Source of the DNA: a virus
Direction: 5' to 3' (one strand)
DNA: 33,525 nt
IMG/VR virus record: IMGVR_UViG_3300044612_002388
Span: 1-33,525 of that record
Position 1 is the stretch's first letter; every line of letters starts with the position of its first letter. The notes beneath the pieces were generated by a model. It saw only the letters and a list, made by a program, of their open reading frames with translations. It made no database searches and was not told the DNA's origin. Positions 30,419-33,525 of the stretch are shown piece by piece. The translations under genes were made by a program, and so were the position numbers.

Positions 30419-30903
30419 CAGAGCCGCCCTGCGCTCGCCAGACGTACACCCAGCGACTGATTGCGCACCACCTGACGCACCTTCTCAGCACCCGTCACGT
30501 GGCTGTCCCACAGGTACGGGGCGTCGTTGCTCTTGTCCTGACCATCGCCCAGGCTGCCGGGCTCTTCGACCAGTCGCGCCCATGCGGCATCGAGCTGCTC
30601 TTTATACTGCTCTACCTGCGTTGGCACCCCTCGCTCTCGGCCATACGAGAACTGCAGGCACAACGCTAAGGCGATGCACTCTTGCATGATGGCGTATATC
30701 TGCGAGGACGCATCGAGCGAGGCCGATGTGATATCCACACCCGCCTGATTCTCGGCCCTCGCACACCAGATCGCCGCCTTGCGAGACAGCATCGCAGAAA
30801 ACTGCGTGCTCGTGGGATACGTTGTCGTGTCGAGGGTCGCTGGCAGCCCGGGCATGTACTCCCGCACCACGGTTAGGCTCACGCCAAACGTGCTCACTGC
30901 CAT
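30418..30903 (-). CDS. Head-tail connector/adaptor (Mu gp36-like)
   Basis: This 161-residue helical protein ('QFSAMLSRKAAIWCARAENQAG', 'SSQIYAIMQECIALALCLQFSYGRERG', 'QYKEQLDAAWARL') resembles adaptor proteins that bind the portal (DUF1320/gp6-like). It starts on ATG after GAGAGGTG, a good ribosome site. It lies between the small connector-like protein and the gpG-like gene. Exact family not certain. Confidence 0.68.
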   Translation of the reverse strand: MAVSTFGVSLTVVREYMPGLPATLDTTTYPTSTQFSAMLSRKAAIWCARAENQAGVDITSASLDASSQIYAIMQECIALALCLQFSYGRERGVPTQVEQYKEQLDAAWARLVEEPGSLGDGQDKSNDAPYLWDSHVTGAEKVRQVVRNQSLGVRLASAGRL

Positions 30904-30913
30904 GCTACACCTC

Positions 30914-31276
30914 TCAGGTCAGCGCATCGTGGAACGAATCAATGACCGATGACTCTTTGACCTGCTTACGCTTCTGCTCAATCGGTCGGTCTGCACCAGG
31001 CAGGGCAGGCAGTGACTTGTCTGCCTTGCGCTCAACCCGCTCGGCAGACCCTACCACATAAGCCCCGCCCTTCGCCAGAGCCAGAGAGACCTTTTCACGA
31101 GCTGCAGCGAGCAGCTCGGCATTGCCACCGTAAATGCGCTCAAGCACAGAGTCGTCGAAACGACCCAGCACACCCCCGCCGCCGTAGTCCACGCCTTGTG
31201 GCTTGAACGCCATGTCGCACGGTCTCAGGTCGAAGCCCAACGGCAGGAAAATCGAAGAGGTCAGTTGAATCAGCAC
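30914..31276 (-). CDS. Small head-associated protein, unknown
   Basis: This protein has about 120 residues. A GTG start at 31276 is used because no ATG is near; an in-frame ATG at 31213 would shorten it to 99 residues. N-terminal 'SIFLPLGFDLRPCDMAFKPQG' is followed by Gly-rich and helical regions and a basic stretch ('EQKRKQVKE'). It lies between the major capsid gene and the adaptor gene. It is not recognised; a minor head or neck protein is likely. A CACCCACACCC run lies upstream. Confidence 0.65.
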   Translation of the reverse strand: MLIQLTSSIFLPLGFDLRPCDMAFKPQGVDYGGGGVLGRFDDSVLERIYGGNAELLAAAREKVSLALAKGGAYVVGSAERVERKADKSLPALPGADRPIEQKRKQVKESSVIDSFHDALT

Positions 31277-31309
31277 AGGGTCACCGGGTGTGGGTGGGAA
31301 CGGAACGGA

Positions 31310-32302
31310 TTAGATAACCGCCTCGAAACGGAAGCCCAGCTTGTCAGACGGCAGGGCAAGGCCCCATTCGCCGTTCATGTACATGCCGATGCCAACCGGG
31401 TCGTAGCTGGGGAACGTGACAGGCACGCCCGGGCCACCGAAGGCGTCAGCCTTGTTGCCGCGCTTGAGGAAGCTGCGACCCTGACCCGGCTCGCAGAACA
31501 GCAGGTACAGGTCATCTTCGAGGACCGATGCAACCGTGCCGTTCGAGCGAATCGTGCGGCCATAGACGATGTGCAGCTCGATCCCTTCCTTCGCGAAGAA
31601 GGCCACCAGGTCGCTGTAGTCAATCGAGCCAAAGCGGAGCTGCGTGCCACCGCTCGGCAATGCCGACAGGGCAGGCTGAGGCACGACCTGATTGAGCTGC
31701 AGCATGGCATCAGCGACAGTGTCGTTGATGAAGGCCTTAAGCTCGCCCGGACGCGGGTTGATACCCAGAGCACGGAAGGCACGGATTGCGCCGCGCAGCT
31801 CGGCCTGCAGGTCAGCAGACGGGGTCGTGACGTTGAGAGCCGTGCTGGTCAGCGAGGCATCGTAGTTGGCATTGTCTGCCAGCTCGGTGCCGATGATGCG
31901 GCCCACAATGTCCCAGCCCTGTGGGGTGTAGGTCTGCATCCACGCCTCTTCGGGGTCCACCTGCACTGCAGCGAACTCCGAACGGTCAGAGTCGCTGATG
32001 ATGACCTTGCCGAAGGCGTAACGGCTGGTGACCAGTTCAAAGGTCTCGAAACCCTGCGTGCCAAGCCGCGAGGGGGCATTGTAGCCCACCGGGTTGGTCG
32101 GCGCATCTGGGCCGCGCTCATCGACCAGCGAGGCATCGCGAATCTTAATCATCCGCGAGTGGCGAGAGGAAACGGTCAGCTCGGGGGCCAGAACGCGCAG
32201 CACGTCTGCGTCACTGTAGCCCTCATAAACTGCGAAGAGCCCGGGAAGGTCCGTACGGATACGGGCCCCCTGAACGGAAACGATACCATTAGGTGTAGCC
32301 AT
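31310..32302 (-). CDS. Major capsid protein
   Basis: This 330-residue protein forms the head shell. Recognition: it follows protease/scaffold and decoration genes; it has the length and composition of HK97-fold capsids without a cleaved delta domain; and it has regions 'ATPNGIVSVQGARIRTDLP', 'PEEAWMQTYTPQGWDIVGRIIGTELADNANYD', and a C-terminal 'GIGMYMNGEWGLALPSDKLGFRFEAVI'. ATG at 32302 (MATPNG) is preceded by AGGAGG at 8-nt spacing, the strongest ribosome site in this block. A TTG two codons earlier is rejected. The strong site fits high expression. Confidence 0.85.
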   Translation of the reverse strand: MATPNGIVSVQGARIRTDLPGLFAVYEGYSDADVLRVLAPELTVSSRHSRMIKIRDASLVDERGPDAPTNPVGYNAPSRLGTQGFETFELVTSRYAFGKVIISDSDRSEFAAVQVDPEEAWMQTYTPQGWDIVGRIIGTELADNANYDASLTSTALNVTTPSADLQAELRGAIRAFRALGINPRPGELKAFINDTVADAMLQLNQVVPQPALSALPSGGTQLRFGSIDYSDLVAFFAKEGIELHIVYGRTIRSNGTVASVLEDDLYLLFCEPGQGRSFLKRGNKADAFGGPGVPVTFPSYDPVGIGMYMNGEWGLALPSDKLGFRFEAVI

Positions 32303-32310
32303 GTCCAATA

Positions 32311-32316
32311 CCTCCT
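32311..32316 (-). promoter_or_regulatory. Strong ribosome-binding site of the capsid gene
   Basis: AGGAGG on the minus strand, eight bases before the ATG at 32302. Its strength is unusual for this genome, where most genes rely on overlap coupling. It decides the start of the major capsid gene. Confidence 0.85.
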
Positions 32317-32321
32317 AGCCC

Positions 32322-32762
32322 TTACAGCTGCACCCGACGGCGCCGCAGTTCAAGTAAAAACACGCCATCCTCGCTAGCACTGCTGAGAGCAGTGCCCCAC
32401 TCGAAATCGCCGTCTGTGTAGTCAGCGGTCGCACGAGTGATGAAGCGGCCACGGTCGCTACCAGAGGCAGCGTACTCAGGCGAAACGGTGTCACCTGCGC
32501 CCACGCCACCAGCGCCAGCGATGGCGTTCACAACGCCTGCCTGAATCACGCGGCACTCTGCGCCCGGCTCCACAGGGGCACCCTCAAGCAGCACGCCTTC
32601 GCCGTGGATCAGCTGCGTGGTCGCCTGATCGGTGTCCGAGAGCGGAAACAGCTCGCTCGAAACAAGCCAGACAGCATGGCCAACGAAGTTGGTCAGGTCT
32701 TCGCCAGGGACGAATTTGTTTGAGGGCTCAGAGCCCCATCCTGCGTATGCGTTCGTGCTCAT
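32322..32762 (-). CDS. Head decoration-like protein
   Basis: This 146-residue protein lies between protease/scaffold and capsid genes. It includes 'AECRVIQAGVVNAIAGAGGVGAGDTVSPEYAASG' (in parts), similar to the DUF2190/decoration-type segment 'v(k)a...G.gI.aGdfV', and ends 'EDGVFLLELRRRRVQL'. Such proteins bind the outer head surface as trimers or stabilise it. ATGA coupling with the scaffold end supports stoichiometric expression. Confidence 0.72.
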   Translation of the reverse strand: MSTNAYAGWGSEPSNKFVPGEDLTNFVGHAVWLVSSELFPLSDTDQATTQLIHGEGVLLEGAPVEPGAECRVIQAGVVNAIAGAGGVGAGDTVSPEYAASGSDRGRFITRATADYTDGDFEWGTALSSASEDGVFLLELRRRRVQL

Positions 32763-33406
32763 GCGGCACCTCCAGTCGGGCTAAGGGTCAGGCGACCGCG
32801 AATATCGCGCCATTCCTTGTGATACGATGCGGCATCGAACTTGCCAGCCACCGTGTGACGCTGGCGAAGCTGGGCCACGCCTTCGGCAGTGAAGAGGCGC
32901 TGCTCGTCGCTCATGGCAACGCCAGACGCTGCAGTGCGTGCCGAGCCACCCAAGCGACGGGGTGCAAGCTCCAGAAGGCCCTTGAACGTCACAGGGTCGT
33001 TCATGCGAATCTGCAACAGCTTTTCGCGAGTCATGCCGCGAAAGTCACGCTCACCGATAAGAGCGTCCACCTCTGCGATGACTGCACGCTGCTCAAGCTG
33101 CGCCAGACGGCGAGCCATGTCACCCATCTGCACAGGTGCCGATGGCACCACAGGCGCAGGCGCTGCGATGGGTGCAGCCAGGGAAGCATCTTCCATCTTG
33201 GTGTTGCCCATGGTCGCAGCGGGGGCCATGCCGTCCACGCGTGCCTTGAGGTCCATCAGCTGCGCCATCAGCGCAGCAGCCCATGCCGGGGCGTCCTCGG
33301 TCGCCACAGCATCTTCCATCAGGGTTGCCCCTTCCGGCAGTGATTCCTCGGTCTCGATCTCAATGACCGTACCGTCGGCCATTTTGGCCTTCTTTACGTC
33401 TCCCAT
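32759..33406 (-). CDS. Nested scaffold protein (internal start in protease gene)
   Basis: This ORF shares the stop and frame of the protease gene. An internal ATG at 33406 is preceded by GAGGGG with five-base spacing, a better ribosome site than that of the full gene. It would give a 215-residue scaffold: 'MGDVKKAKMADGTVIEIETEES', an acidic and Ala/Pro-rich linker, and helical or coiled-coil segments ('ARRLAQLEQRAVIAEVDALIGERDF'). In phage lambda (C/Nu3) and Mu (I/Z) the scaffold is made the same way, from inside the protease gene. The protease would then cut it on maturation. No protein evidence exists here. Confidence 0.72.
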   Translation of the reverse strand: MGDVKKAKMADGTVIEIETEESLPEGATLMEDAVATEDAPAWAAALMAQLMDLKARVDGMAPAATMGNTKMEDASLAAPIAAPAPVVPSAPVQMGDMARRLAQLEQRAVIAEVDALIGERDFRGMTREKLLQIRMNDPVTFKGLLELAPRRLGGSARTAASGVAMSDEQRLFTAEGVAQLRQRHTVAGKFDAASYHKEWRDIRGRLTLSPTGGAA

Positions 33407-33525
33407 TGTCACCCCTCGCAGGTGTGGTGCGGCGGTCTGCCGCTTGTTGTGCGGCGTACCTACCGCTGAAAGCTCTGCAACGAAGAAATCCCACGGCGTG
33501 CCCGTTTCATCCACCCATGGCTCAC
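32759..33525 (-). CDS. Prohead protease with nested scaffold, C-terminal part
   Basis: This is the rest of the gene begun at 512 in the left end of the window; bases 33399-33525 duplicate 1-127. It encodes the last third of the protease domain ('WDFFVAELSAVGTPHNKRQ') and the whole scaffold. The joined gene is 383 residues from ATG 512. The C-terminal region (from about residue 169) is acidic then Ala/Met/Pro-rich with helices. It overlaps the decoration gene by ATGA. Confidence 0.82.
   Translation of the reverse strand, partial: EPWVDETGTPWDFFVAELSAVGTPHNKRQTAAPHLRGVTMGDVKKAKMADGTVIEIETEESLPEGATLMEDAVATEDAPAWAAALMAQLMDLKARVDGMAPAATMGNTKMEDASLAAPIAAPAPVVPSAPVQMGDMARRLAQLEQRAVIAEVDALIGERDFRGMTREKLLQIRMNDPVTFKGLLELAPRRLGGSARTAASGVAMSDEQRLFTAEGVAQLRQRHTVAGKFDAASYHKEWRDIRGRLTLSPTGGAA
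33399..33525. repeat. 127-bp direct terminal repeat, right copy
   Basis: Identical to bases 1-127 (see left copy). Merging the copies gives a continuous coding sequence through the join. This supports a closed or permuted genome map rather than a truncated contig. Confidence 0.97.

Overview
The window is an essentially complete tailed-phage genome (siphovirus-like, class Caudoviricetes) of about 33.4 kb. The first 127 bases are repeated exactly as the last 127 (1-127 = 33399-33525). The contig is therefore the linearised form of a circular or circularly permuted molecule of 33,398 bp. The ends cut through the head protease/scaffold gene. No host genes, transposase, integrase, rRNA or complete tRNA were seen. 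DNA is GC-rich except for one AT-richer intergenic region. The host is probably a Gram-negative bacterium: the head proteins are Mu-like and there is a spanin-like lysis gene. The sequence alone does not name the host.

There are two opposed gene blocks. From the divergent region 5196-5952, the leftward block runs through the contig junction and back to 17977. In order it encodes small and large terminase, a Mu gp29-like portal with an unusual duplicated C-terminal domain, a gpF/SPP1-gp7-like head morphogenesis protein, a gpI-like protease with a nested scaffold, a decoration protein and the major capsid protein. Then come head-tail connectors, a gpG-like morphogenesis protein, tail terminator, tail tube, frameshifted tail chaperones (G/GT), tape measure, tail-tip proteins, a putative receptor-binding protein and a lysis cassette. 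Most neighbours overlap by ATGA, which implies translational coupling.

The rightward block (5953-17973) holds replication and recombination genes: an SF2 helicase, a TOPRIM-DUF927 primase-helicase, a RecE-like nuclease, RecT, a DUF669-like ssDNA-binding protein, MazG-type hydrolase and a RuvC-like resolvase. It also has an exported lytic transglycosylase-like protein, a paired small gene family, a one-helix membrane protein, a winged-helix protein and a new-looking repeat protein with four HTH-sized GYDLSxW units. The two blocks converge at 17974-17976.

The most interesting non-standard signals are four. (1) Two 40-nt RNA elements with identical geometry resemble a tRNA acceptor/T-arm minihelix lacking D and anticodon arms. 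(2) A recurrent leader (hairpin with a TGAC loop, then CACACCC, then GACC-ATG) precedes several rightward genes. (3) The divergent region carries three 21-bp-phased iterons and about ten TGTAA(G/T) half-sites. (4) There is a four-copy GYDLSxW protein. No lysogeny module is visible, so a lytic (non-integrating) life cycle is inferred.
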